In this document: piece by piece, positions 27,078 through 37,653 of the stretch | Layout: every line of letters begins with the position of its first letter | Position numbering within the stretch: the first letter of the stretch is position 1 | Assembly: GCF_030696805.1 (NCBI RefSeq) | Contig: NZ_JAUYRO010000091.1 | Span: 1-39,577 of the forward strand | From: Methyloversatilis sp. | GTDB lineage: Bacteria; Pseudomonadota; Gammaproteobacteria; Burkholderiales; Rhodocyclaceae | Direction of reading: 5' to 3' | Length of the DNA stretch: 39,577 nt | Position numbers and translations under genes: made by a program | The notes under the pieces: generated by a model | What the model was told of the DNA's origin: nothing | Database searches by the model: none | What the model saw: the letters and a program-made list of their open reading frames with translations, nothing else

Positions 27078-28193
27078 TCATCTTGCGGAATCGGTTTCGG
27101 CTTCATTATCGGTCTTTTTAGTCAGTTTCATGACGGCTTTGCGGCTCAGGTGAACGACCAGCAGATGGGCCGGCATACGCAGCCAGTGACCGCGCAGATA
27201 AAGCAGGAACTGGCTGACGGGTGTCAGGGCATCCATGGCACTCTCGTGCTGGGGTGATAGCGCACGTGTGAACAAAGTGTCCAGTACCTTCAGATGCAAC
27301 GGACCCGGAGCCATGCCCTGTAGCGCCGACGCTGTCACGGGCAGTATCTCGAGCGAAAGTATCCGCTCCAGATAACGGAAGGCAAGATAGATGGGGCGCG
27401 TCAGGCCGACGCCGGCTGCGCGCGCAAGCAGCTTTTGGTCGAAGCATGCGTCGCGGCTGCGGAATTCCGTGATCAGCGAGTAGAGGTCGAAAAGATCACG
27501 CAATCCGCTGTGAAACTCGCTTTCCAGAAACAGGTGTGTCGCACTGTGCAACACCATGTCCTGCGGTGAGAGTGTCATCAGCCGGCTGTCGGATGCAAGC
27601 GGTTCGGCTGCCGCGAGCATCGCCGACGAATCAGCAAGAATTCGCGACGTCAGCGGCGTCAGCGCGTGATGGATATCGAGCGTGGTGCCGCGACGAATGT
27701 GCGACATCGGCGGAATCTCATGCATCCACTGCCGATAGTAACGCTGGTCGTAGGCGTCACGATGCTGACTGACCCAACCATCCAGCATGAGCCCTGCTTC
27801 GACTTCTCCCAGCTTTTCGCGGGGCACCAGGATATCGATGTCGGAAAAGGTCCGTCCATGACCGGCCTCGAGACCGCGCAGGACGTACGCGCCGCCCTTC
27901 AGCACCACGATCCGGCTATCGACGGATTTCAGTGCGTCCAGTATCTGACGTATTTCATGACCCAGCGACAGATGCTGCTCCGCCACCAGCTGCGCGGCCG
28001 AGGCGAGGTGGAGCCACACCCGTTCCGGCACGTGATGCGTATGTCCGCTTCGGGAAATGACATGATGCAAAAGCCCGAGCAACTTCGACTTTCGGGCTTG
28101 CACGATGACGGTCTCCCACTGCCGCAAGGACATGTCAGCGGCACGCGCAGGGGCCACGAGCAATATGCAGAGCGGCAGTTTTATGGCGGTCAT
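27078..28193 (-). CDS. Nucleotidyltransferase-fold protein of the HprK-rel-A cluster
   Basis: This 371-residue protein belongs to the uncharacterised nucleotidyltransferase family (NTP_transf_5-like). The minimal NTase core is visible: VVLKGGAYVLRG (97-107), the two-Asp metal motif FSDIDILV (Asp118, Asp120) and a third acidic site LDIHHALTP (Asp173). Flanks are mostly helical, and the C-terminus is basic then acidic (KAVMKLTKKTDNEAETD). Its ATG overlaps the kinase stop as ATGA, indicating translational coupling. Members of this family are found beside HprK-related kinase A genes, but the substrate (protein, nucleotide or sugar) is unknown. AMP or other NMP transfer is only a family-level guess. 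Confidence 0.78.
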   Translation of the reverse strand: MTAIKLPLCILLVAPARAADMSLRQWETVIVQARKSKLLGLLHHVISRSGHTHHVPERVWLHLASAAQLVAEQHLSLGHEIRQILDALKSVDSRIVVLKGGAYVLRGLEAGHGRTFSDIDILVPREKLGEVEAGLMLDGWVSQHRDAYDQRYYRQWMHEIPPMSHIRRGTTLDIHHALTPLTSRILADSSAMLAAAEPLASDSRLMTLSPQDMVLHSATHLFLESEFHSGLRDLFDLYSLITEFRSRDACFDQKLLARAAGVGLTRPIYLAFRYLERILSLEILPVTASALQGMAPGPLHLKVLDTLFTRALSPQHESAMDALTPVSQFLLYLRGHWLRMPAHLLVVHLSRKAVMKLTKKTDNEAETDSAR

Positions 28194-29020
28194 CGCGTCG
28201 CGCGCATGTCGGCGAGCGCATCGAAGCAGGCTATCGCTTCGTCAAGGATGCTGTACTCGAACTCGAAACATCCGCTTGCGGCTGCGGTGCTCGCCAGTGT
28301 GCGGAAGGCCTGCTCGCCGAGACGGTCGCTGTTGAACGAGTTGTCGGCAAGCGCAATCACGGTGCGCGCACGGGCCATCGGTGACAGACGCAGCGCACTG
28401 CCCGCCCGGTACTTCGGGAACGCGATCCAGCCGGGGCGCGCCCGGACGTGTGTATCAGCGAGTGCCGATGACGGTACCTTCATGTGCGCCACGTCGCCCT
28501 TGTGGGTATCGGCAAAAACAGGCCCGATGACGTCGGCGCCCGCATATTCACGCATGACGTCGATCGACCGGTTCTTCAGGCTGATCGGGCGCGGAAGAGG
28601 AATCAGTTCCAGGGTGTCCGGGGTGATCATGGCGAGCTCATCGGACAGCAGTCGCCAGCCGCGCGCAGTCAGGCCGGCGCACAGTGTACTTTTGCCGGAA
28701 CCCGGCGGTGCCGGAAGAATGAGGGCGAAGCCGTTGCGCTCGACCACCGCAGCATGAATCAGTACGCAACGATGCATGTGCATCGCGATGCACCAGTTGA
28801 GGCCCCACTCGAAAAGCGGAAAGGCCTGATGTTCCGGCAGTGGCTTGAACGGACGCACACCATCGAGATCGAACGTGATCTGCGGATGGATCGGTCTGCG
28901 GAGAAATCCCGGCGGGATGAGCCTTACGGAAAAATCACAAAACCCGTCGGCCGGCTCAGGAGGGTTGTCCGCATAAAAAAAATCGAAAGCATGCCAGAAC
29001 GCGGGCAAATCACATTGCAC
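28190..29020 (-). CDS. HprK-related kinase A
   Basis: P-loop kinase related to the HPr Ser kinase/phosphorylase C-terminal domain, belonging to a family with no known substrate. Counting from GTG 29020 (276 aa), the marks are FEWGLNWCIAMHMH (70-83), Walker A PPGSGKST (105-112), LLSDELAMI (124-132, the acidic site), RPISLKNRSIDV and THKGDVAHM. No HPr or PTS gene is nearby. The start is uncertain: the frame continues upstream as IRIGSFSVRV, which resembles the family's normal N-terminus, back to a stop at 29105-29107 without any ATG, GTG or TTG. A CTG at 29062 may be used. The gene is coupled to the downstream nucleotidyltransferase by an ATGA overlap. Confidence 0.85.
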   Translation of the reverse strand: MQCDLPAFWHAFDFFYADNPPEPADGFCDFSVRLIPPGFLRRPIHPQITFDLDGVRPFKPLPEHQAFPLFEWGLNWCIAMHMHRCVLIHAAVVERNGFALILPAPPGSGKSTLCAGLTARGWRLLSDELAMITPDTLELIPLPRPISLKNRSIDVMREYAGADVIGPVFADTHKGDVAHMKVPSSALADTHVRARPGWIAFPKYRAGSALRLSPMARARTVIALADNSFNSDRLGEQAFRTLASTAAASGCFEFEYSILDEAIACFDALADMRATR

Positions 29021-29128
29021 GCGTACCGAAAAGCTTCCGATTCTGATCTGGGAGTGTTTCAGGGGAACAACCTGCGGCGTGGATAGGTGGTCGGTCCACG
29101 CAGCTTAACGGCTTGCGACGCCCGCTGC

Positions 29129-29275
29129 TTACTGCTGCAGTACTTCCACGACAGCGAGTGTGCAATGCGCCGCGTCATAGACCACGGCTTCCGCTTCATC
29201 GGCAAACCGGGCTACAAGAAGACCTTCAGTTTCGATGAACTCTACCTGACCGGGCCGGTTGTCGCTTATCCCCAC
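29129..29275 (-). CDS. Short ORF, possibly a truncated PqqD-like protein
   Basis: A 48-codon ORF whose GTG start overlaps the end of the upstream exported-protein gene by 10 nt. The product has a stretch ARFADEAEAVVYDAAHCTL that recalls the small PqqD-related proteins often encoded before HprK-related kinase A, which are about 90 residues long. Here it stops after VLQQ, and neither other frame restores a longer match before the kinase. It could be a decayed remnant or coincidence, and no good ribosome-binding site is visible. The opposite strand also has an open frame here, so coding is unproven. Confidence 0.3.
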   Translation of the reverse strand: MGISDNRPGQVEFIETEGLLVARFADEAEAVVYDAAHCTLAVVEVLQQ

Positions 29276-30042
29276 GTGGTGGTCAGGTAGTCCTGGATCT
29301 GACCTGCATCGAGACCTGTTCCCATCAACTGGTATTGCCCTGAGGTGCTCGTGCCTCCACCCGTGATCGCATCCCAGATCGCACGAAGCTGGGGGAGCGT
29401 GATCGGGTAGGTCGTCGGGTAGGCCTTTGCATTCAACACCGCCGCTGCAATATGGCGGGCGAACTGTCCGATCGGTTGTGGAAAGGCAGCCGCGTTATTG
29501 CCGTAGGCAACCAGTTCCCAAAGACTCGCCTGACGGGTTCCGTTGCCGCCGAGACCCGGTATGCCGGTCAGACCGACCGTCGTACCCAACGCAGAAGAGA
29601 GCGTTGTGCCGAGCGAACACGCGACAGTCGAGCCATTGACCGTGACCGTGCCGGACACCTTCCACTTCGAGGTGTCCTTGATTTCGGGGAAGGGCGGCGG
29701 GTTGGTGCTTGTGTAGATGCTCCAGCGGCTACCGACCTTTTGGCAGATTTTCGGCGCCGGCACCGGCCACTCGCTCGTGAAGCGACTGCACTGTTGCCAG
29801 AAGCCGGGTGACAAGCCGATCTTGCAGTTCGGTGTCGTTCCATCGTTCCGGCTTACGTTGCCCGACATCTGCCCGGACAGCGTGCATTGGTAGGGCGTTT
29901 CGAACGTGGATTTCGCCTGCCGCGCCATCAGCACGCCGCCTACCGCGAACCCGGCCTTGAGCAGGCTGCGGCGCAGTGCCGTCTCCTGCGGTGTCGGTAA
30001 CGAAGCGTCGCGAGTGCGATCGATTTCCGATTTATTTTCCAT
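29266..30042 (-). CDS. Tat-signal-like exported protein, unknown function
   Basis: A 258-residue protein with a twin-arginine-type leader: LRRSLLKAG at 23-31 followed by a weakly hydrophobic segment GFAVGGVLMA. The mature part has five cysteines (53, 73, 85, 100, 142), a CKIGLSPGFWQQC segment and EWPVP, then later LWELVAYG and FARHIAAAVLNAKAYP. The SPGFW...WP...ARHxxAAxLNA layout resembles a family of exported proteins of unknown role. ATG 30042 is chosen because the frame's more upstream start is a TTG at 30096. Its ribosome-binding site is weak. It is first in the run leading to the kinase, so it is a candidate partner or substrate of that system. Confidence 0.7.
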   Translation of the reverse strand: MENKSEIDRTRDASLPTPQETALRRSLLKAGFAVGGVLMARQAKSTFETPYQCTLSGQMSGNVSRNDGTTPNCKIGLSPGFWQQCSRFTSEWPVPAPKICQKVGSRWSIYTSTNPPPFPEIKDTSKWKVSGTVTVNGSTVACSLGTTLSSALGTTVGLTGIPGLGGNGTRQASLWELVAYGNNAAAFPQPIGQFARHIAAAVLNAKAYPTTYPITLPQLRAIWDAITGGGTSTSGQYQLMGTGLDAGQIQDYLTTTWG

Positions 30043-30273
30043 TTGTTCGTTGCCCAATATGTTGTAACCGCCATGCGTGCCGGAGTCTATCGTCAAACAT
30101 GGGACTCATGCCTGTGCCGACGATCACGTAACGCTACGGTATCGAACAGAGGGTATGCAAGAAACAGGCCGTCGAATGGCGCTTTGCCAACACTCTGTTT
30201 TTGAAAACTTAATTTAATCTTCGTCCCTTTTTCCCTGGGTTTTGTAAGAAAAGTCGACAAGCGCGCGCTGTAG
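30043..30273. other. Gap between lpdA and the Tat-protein operon, with an AT-rich patch
   Basis: 231 bp with no ORF. The part at 30190-30260 is markedly AT-rich for this genome (runs such as ctgtttttgaaaacttaatt) and lies where the pdh operon should end and the next promoter should sit. No stem plus T-tract terminator and no confident -35/-10 pair was found. Confidence 0.45.
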
Positions 30274-32115
30274 TCATCGGGTCGATCGGGGTAAATCGGT
30301 GCAGCTTCCCTCCGCCACTTCAGCCGCCAGCCCGATGGATTCGCCGAGCGTCGGGTGCGGATGGATCGTGTGGCCGATGTCCACCGCGTCGGCGCCCATT
30401 TCGATCGCCAGCGTGATCTCTCCGATCATGTCGCCGGCCGACACACCCACGATGCCGCCGCCAGCGATGCGACCGGTTTCCGCGTCGAATATCAGCTTGG
30501 TGAAGCCCTCGTCGCGACCGTTGGCGATGGCGCGGCCGCTGGCGGCCCAGGGAAACTTGCCGACGGTCACCTTGCGGCCCTGTGCCTTGGCCTCGTCCTC
30601 GGTCAGACCGACCCAGGCGACTTCGGGGTCGGTGTAGGCGACCGACGGAATCACCGTGGCGTCGAATTGGCGCTTGTGGCCGGCAATCACCTCCGCCGCG
30701 ACATGGCCTTCATGCACCGCCTTGTGCGCCAGCATGGGCTGACCGACGATGTCGCCGATGGCATGGATGTGCGCGACGTTGGTGCGCATCTGGCTGTCGA
30801 CCGGGACGAAGCCGCGCTCGTCCACGCGCAGGCCGGCCGCTTCGGCGTTCAGCTTTCTCCCGTTCGGCGAGCGGCCGACCGCGACCAGCACGCGATCGTA
30901 AACCTGCGGCTCCGCCGGAGCCTTTGCACCTTCGAACGTCACCCGGATGCCGCCGACGGTGGCTTCGGCGCCGGTGACGCGGGTATTCAGCATGACGGCG
31001 TCGAAGCGGTGGTTGTTCTTCTTCTCCCACACCTTGGCCAGGTCGCGGTCAGCGCCCTGCATCAGGCCGCCGGTCATTTCGACCACATCGATGCGGGCAC
31101 CCAGCGTCGAATACACGGTGGCCATTTCCAGCCCGATGATGCCGCCGCCGATCACCAGCATGCGCTTCGGGATGTCGGCCAGCAGCAGCGCACCGGTCGA
31201 ATCGACCACGCGCGGGTCATCCGGCATGAAAGGCAGTTTCACGGCCTGACTGCCGGCGGCGACGATGCAGTGGCCGAACTTCAGCACCTTTTTCTCGCCG
31301 GTTTCCGCCCTGCCGTCACCGGAGGTGAGGGCGACCTCGACATGGTTCGCATCGATGAAGCGGGCGGTGCCGCGCACCACCTTCACCTTGCGCGCCTTGG
31401 CCATCCCGGACAGACCGCCGGTCAGTTTGCCGACCACCTTGTCCTTCCAGCCGAGCAGGGCGCCGAGGTCCACCTCGCGCGGGCCGAACTTGATGCCGTG
31501 GGCAGCGAGAGCTTCGGCTTCGTCGGCCACTGCCGCGACGTGCAGCAGCGCCTTGGACGGGATGCAGCCCACGTTCAGGCAGACGCCGCCCAGCGTGGCG
31601 TAGCGCTCGACGATGATCACGTCCAGACCGAGGTCGGCGGCGCGGAAGGCGGCCGAATAGCCACCGGGGCCACCGCCGAGCACCAGAACGGCGCAGCTTT
31701 CGTCGGCTCTGGCTGGAGCGCTGCCGGTGGCGGCAAGCGGGGCGGAGGCGGGGGCGGGGGCGGGATCAGCGACCGATCGCGGCGAGGACGCCGCTCCCAC
31801 AGGAGCTTCCCCCACAGGAGCTTCCCCCACAGGAGCTGCCCCCACAGGGGCCGCTTCCGGCATCGCTCCAGCGGACGCCGCGGCCTCCATCGTCAACACG
31901 ACGCTGCCTTCTGACACGCGGTCGCCCACCTTCACATTCAGTTCCACGATGCGGCCGGCCTGAGGCGCGGGGATGTCCATCGTCGCCTTGTCGGACTCGA
32001 GCGACATCAGCGGCGCGTCGGCCTCTACGGTGTCGCCCGGCTTCACCATGATTTCAATGATGGGTACGTCGTTGAAGTCGCCGATGTCGGGGATTTTTAC
32101 AGTCAGTGTGCTCAT
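30274..32115 (-). CDS. lpdA: Dihydrolipoyl dehydrogenase (E3) with N-terminal lipoyl domain
   Basis: E3 of the pyruvate dehydrogenase complex, reoxidising dihydrolipoamide with FAD and NAD+. The 613 residues comprise a lipoyl domain (1-78, lipoyl Lys43 in ESDKATMD), an Ala/Pro/Val/Gly linker (79-140), the FAD-binding GGGPGG (147-152), the redox disulfide GGVCLNVGCIPSK (Cys179/Cys184), a second nucleotide-binding motif VIGGGIIGLEMA, and the C-terminal HTIHPHPTLGES dimer/active-site motif. The extra lipoyl domain is usual for betaproteobacterial E3. The linker contains a 15-bp tandem repeat and a REP-like stretch read in frame. It starts 10 bp after aceF. Confidence 0.97.
   Translation of the reverse strand: MSTLTVKIPDIGDFNDVPIIEIMVKPGDTVEADAPLMSLESDKATMDIPAPQAGRIVELNVKVGDRVSEGSVVLTMEAAASAGAMPEAAPVGAAPVGEAPVGEAPVGAASSPRSVADPAPAPASAPLAATGSAPARADESCAVLVLGGGPGGYSAAFRAADLGLDVIIVERYATLGGVCLNVGCIPSKALLHVAAVADEAEALAAHGIKFGPREVDLGALLGWKDKVVGKLTGGLSGMAKARKVKVVRGTARFIDANHVEVALTSGDGRAETGEKKVLKFGHCIVAAGSQAVKLPFMPDDPRVVDSTGALLLADIPKRMLVIGGGIIGLEMATVYSTLGARIDVVEMTGGLMQGADRDLAKVWEKKNNHRFDAVMLNTRVTGAEATVGGIRVTFEGAKAPAEPQVYDRVLVAVGRSPNGRKLNAEAAGLRVDERGFVPVDSQMRTNVAHIHAIGDIVGQPMLAHKAVHEGHVAAEVIAGHKRQFDATVIPSVAYTDPEVAWVGLTEDEAKAQGRKVTVGKFPWAASGRAIANGRDEGFTKLIFDAETGRIAGGGIVGVSAGDMIGEITLAIEMGADAVDIGHTIHPHPTLGESIGLAAEVAEGSCTDLPRSTR
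31769..31855. repeat. REP-like segment plus 15-bp tandem repeat coding the lpdA linker
   Basis: CCCACAGG recurs at 31796, 31811, 31826 and 31841 (period 15 bp, five codons, encoding APVGE/A). The adjoining 31769-31800, read on the coding strand, begins GTGGGAGCGGCG and contains CCGCGAT. It matches the opening of the REP-like copies at the window end (GTAGGAGCGG...CCGCGAT) and encodes VGAASSPRSVA. Confidence 0.7.
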
Positions 32116-32125
32116 GTCGGTCTCC

Positions 32126-33463
32126 TTACATCAGCGCGCGGCGCATGTCGGCGAGCAGCGCCGCGACATGGGCATTGAAGCGGGTGGCCGCCGCGCCGTC
32201 GACCACGCGGTGATCAGCCGTCAGAGACAGGGGAAGTATCAAGCGCGGCTGGAAGGCCGAGCCGTCCCACACCGGCTTCATCGTGGTGCGGCTGACGCCC
32301 AGGATGGCGACTTCCGGCGCGTTGATGATGGGCGCGAATCCGGTGCCGCCCAGACCGCCGACGCTGGAAATGGTGAAGCAGGCGCCCTGCATTTCCGCAG
32401 CAGACAGCTTTCCGTCGCGCGCTTTGGCCGCCAGTTCGCCGCATTCCGCCGCCAGTTGGGCCGCGCCCTTTTTGTCGGCGTCGCGGATGACCGGCACCAT
32501 CAGCCCGCCCGGCGTGTCGGCAGCGAAACCGATGTGGCAGTACTGTTTCAGGATGAGCGCCGGTTCTTCGGCCTGCAGGTCAATCGAACTGTTGAAGTCA
32601 GGAAACTTCTTCAACGCCGAACACACCGCCTTGATGATGAACGCAAGCATGGTCAGCTTGACGCCGCCCTTGGCCTGTTCCGCGTTGATCTGCTGGCGGA
32701 AGGCTTCGAGGTCGGTGACGTCGGCGTCTTCGTGATAGGTCACTGCCGGGATCATGACCCAGTTGCGCGACAGGTTCGCCGCGCTCAGTTTGCGGATGCG
32801 CGACAGTGGCTTGCGTTCGATGTCGCCGAACTTCGTGAAATCAACCTTGGGCCAGGGCAGCAGATCCAGCCCGCTGCCGCCACCGGTCGCTGCCGGCGCG
32901 GCGGCCGGCGCTTGCAGCGCACCCTTGACGAAGGCGTTGATGTCCTCGCGCATGATCCGGTTCTTCGGACCGCTCGCCGCGACGCGGGAAAGATCAACTC
33001 CCAGTTCGCGGGCGTAGGCGCGTATCGACGGACTGGCATGTGCCTTGCTGCCGCCGAGCCGTTGTGCTGCGGCGTCGGCGGCAGCTGGCTTGGAATCGCC
33101 GGGCGTTGACTGGCCGGTCGCGGCCGGGGCGGCGGTCGCGACCGCCATCACCGGTGGTGGCGCAACCGGCTGCGCTGCCACGCCGGCCGTTGGAGCGGTC
33201 ACCGACGCAGTGGCCGCCTCCGGCGCGCCCGCTTCCATCGTGCCGATGGTCGCGCCCTGCGACACGCGGTCGCCGACCTTGACGGTGATCTGGCCGATCA
33301 CGCCGGCGGCCGGCGCCGGAATGTCCATCGTGGCCTTGTCGGATTCCAGCGTCACCAGCGGTGCGTCCAGTGCGACGCGGTCGCCCGGCTTCACCAGGAC
33401 TTCGATGACCGGCACATCGGCGAAGTCGCCGATATCAGGTACTTCTATATTGATCGTGCTCAT
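32126..33463 (-). CDS. aceF: Pyruvate dehydrogenase E2, dihydrolipoyl acetyltransferase
   Basis: Core of the pyruvate dehydrogenase complex, moving the acetyl group from E1 to CoA. The 445 residues comprise one lipoyl domain (Lys43 in ESDKATMD), an Ala/Pro linker (80-140), a peripheral-subunit-binding domain (~142-179, ASPSIRAYARELGVDLSRV), a second linker, and the catalytic domain from ~210 with the active-site TADHRVVDG (His418, Asp422). E. coli E2 has three lipoyl domains; this one has one. The spacer to aceE is 149 bp without an ORF, and GCGAGG precedes the ATG. Confidence 0.97.
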   Translation of the reverse strand: MSTINIEVPDIGDFADVPVIEVLVKPGDRVALDAPLVTLESDKATMDIPAPAAGVIGQITVKVGDRVSQGATIGTMEAGAPEAATASVTAPTAGVAAQPVAPPPVMAVATAAPAATGQSTPGDSKPAAADAAAQRLGGSKAHASPSIRAYARELGVDLSRVAASGPKNRIMREDINAFVKGALQAPAAAPAATGGGSGLDLLPWPKVDFTKFGDIERKPLSRIRKLSAANLSRNWVMIPAVTYHEDADVTDLEAFRQQINAEQAKGGVKLTMLAFIIKAVCSALKKFPDFNSSIDLQAEEPALILKQYCHIGFAADTPGGLMVPVIRDADKKGAAQLAAECGELAAKARDGKLSAAEMQGACFTISSVGGLGGTGFAPIINAPEVAILGVSRTTMKPVWDGSAFQPRLILPLSLTADHRVVDGAAATRFNAHVAALLADMRRALM

Positions 33464-33612
33464 TCATGCCTCGCATTCGGGTGCAGCCGCCCTGTCCGGG
33501 CGGGAGGTGTTCGGGAAGGGCCCTGACGCTGACAAGCACCGAAAAATCGGTTGCTGGCGGTCAAGGTCGCGACCCGTCCACCGCGTTCATCTCGGGCAGG
33601 CCCTTTCTTCGC

Positions 33613-36288
<2,676 letters not shown>

Positions 36289-36304
36289 AGAACTTCTCCT
36301 CTTG

Positions 36305-36326
36305 TTTGATCGACCGTTCGATCAAA
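36305..36326. promoter_or_regulatory. Palindromic candidate operator upstream of aceE
   Basis: Arms TTTGATCGA (36305-36313) and TCGATCAAA (36318-36326) are perfect inverted repeats around ccgt, 17-38 bp upstream of the aceE start. The form suits a TetR-, GntR- or IclR-type dimeric regulator, and the regulator is not in the window. The rest of 36327-36613 holds no gene and no confident sigma-70 promoter. Confidence 0.55.
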
Positions 36327-36613
36327 TGCACTGCCGATGCACAACCCGACCGGGGCATGGAGCCCGTCCGGGGTGGTCAGCGTGCCGGGCGAAGAGAGGC
36401 TCGTCCGGGGCGCCTGTCCGTCTGCGCATGGGTGATGCAAGTGTCGACAGCTCTGAAGCGGCAGCGGGTGGCTGCCATGGCAGCGCCGTACGCAGGGATC
36501 GCCCGCGTCAGCGTGCCCGCATTATGGGACACGCCCGGGACCCGCGACCAGTCGTGGATAACCGAAACGCCACACCGGGAACAAGGCGCGTCAGGAATGC
36601 TTCCCGGTGACAT

Positions 36614-36640
36614 CAAGTTTTGCTGCGAGGTGTCGATAGG
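36614..36640 (+). promoter_or_regulatory. Sigma-28 (FliA) promoter candidate
   Basis: TCAAGTTT (36614-36621), an 11-nt spacer and GTCGATAG (36633-36640) match the enterobacterial FliA consensus TAAAGTTT-N11-GCCGATAA at 7/8 and 6/8 positions with exact spacing. It lies 30 bp before the start of the PilZ gene. Confidence 0.65.
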
Positions 36641-36670
36641 TTTGCAGACCATCCATTTCCGGAGTGACAG

Positions 36671-37567
36671 ATGATTCCTGTTCGAAAGTCAGACGTCGCG
36701 ATCGGCAGACCATTGCCGTATTCACTGTACGACCAGAACAACAAGCTGCTGCTGAAAGCCGGCGTGATCGTGCAGACGCAGAACCAGCTTGACGTGCTGA
36801 GCGAACGCGGCCTTTACCGGGACAAGGTCAACACCAGCCTGCCGTCGGTCACGGCGCGCGCCGGCCAGGAAAACGAGTCCAGACGAGAGGGCGAGAAAGC
36901 CGGCGTACAGCTCGAACTGGAAGACATCCGCCTGCAGATCGGCGACATCTTCCAGCTTCAGGGTACCGGCGACGACGCGCAGCGCTACACGGTCCGGCTG
37001 CTCGGCTATTCCAAGGGCCGCAGCGTCATGGTGACTGCACCGATGGTCGAGGGCAGCTATGCGATCGTGAAGCAGGACGCCGCGTTTGTCGTCCGGCTGT
37101 TTTCCGGCAAGAGCGTGTACGCCTTTTCAGCGCATGTACTGAAGATGGCGAACACCCCTTTCCCCTACCTGCACCTGAGCTATCCGAAGAAGGTCAGCGG
37201 CATGCGTGTGCGTCAGGCGCAGCGGGCAGCGGTCCGGATCATTGCCGCGGTAACCGACGCCACCGGCACTGCGCACGCGGCGACGCTGATCGACATCAGC
37301 AAGGGTGGCGCGCTGCTGGCAGGCAAGTCGGCGCTGGGCGCAACCGGCAGCCCATTCACCTGCAAGTTTCGCCTGCAGTTCGACGACATCGACCAATTCG
37401 TGCAGATAGGCGGCGTCATCCGTTCGGTCACGCACGCCAGCGACCCGGAAGGAGAGCAGGCCATCCTGAACCACGGCGTTGAATTCACCGATATTCCCGA
37501 GCAGGACCGGCTGGCGCTGACGGCTTTCGTCTACAACAGGATCATCGCGCTCAGCGAAGGCAGCTGA
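36671..37567 (+). CDS. YcgR-like PilZ-domain protein (c-di-GMP receptor)
   Basis: This 298-residue cytoplasmic protein has a short N-terminal module (RKSDVAIGRPLPYSLYDQNN...), a YcgR-N-like middle (~90-175) and a C-terminal PilZ domain. Both c-di-GMP contacts are present: RxxxR as R181QAQR185 and DxSxxG as DISKGG (208-213). By analogy it would slow or steer flagellar rotation when c-di-GMP is high, in the manner of YcgR. The FliA-type promoter just upstream supports a flagellar link. No flagellar gene is visible in the window. ggag precedes the ATG. nrdR follows 86 bp later. Confidence 0.85.
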   Translation: MIPVRKSDVAIGRPLPYSLYDQNNKLLLKAGVIVQTQNQLDVLSERGLYRDKVNTSLPSVTARAGQENESRREGEKAGVQLELEDIRLQIGDIFQLQGTGDDAQRYTVRLLGYSKGRSVMVTAPMVEGSYAIVKQDAAFVVRLFSGKSVYAFSAHVLKMANTPFPYLHLSYPKKVSGMRVRQAQRAAVRIIAAVTDATGTAHAATLIDISKGGALLAGKSALGATGSPFTCKFRLQFDDIDQFVQIGGVIRSVTHASDPEGEQAILNHGVEFTDIPEQDRLALTAFVYNRIIALSEGS

Positions 37568-37653
37568 TCAGCAGGGGTCGCATGGCTTCGTGCAGGGTGC
37601 CGTAGCGTCCTGTCAGGCGTACCATCGCCGCGGATCAAGCACGGAGCACTCCG

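Noticed and set aside
29087-29290. A 67-codon + strand ORF between the kinase and the Tat-like gene
   Set aside because: It shares third codon positions with the - strand ORF, so its codon bias is not independent evidence. It overlaps the end of the exported-protein gene antisense and matches nothing known to me.
33464-33612. A small gene between aceE and aceF
   Set aside because: The 149-bp spacer has no start codon with a ribosome-binding site and a sensible reading frame.
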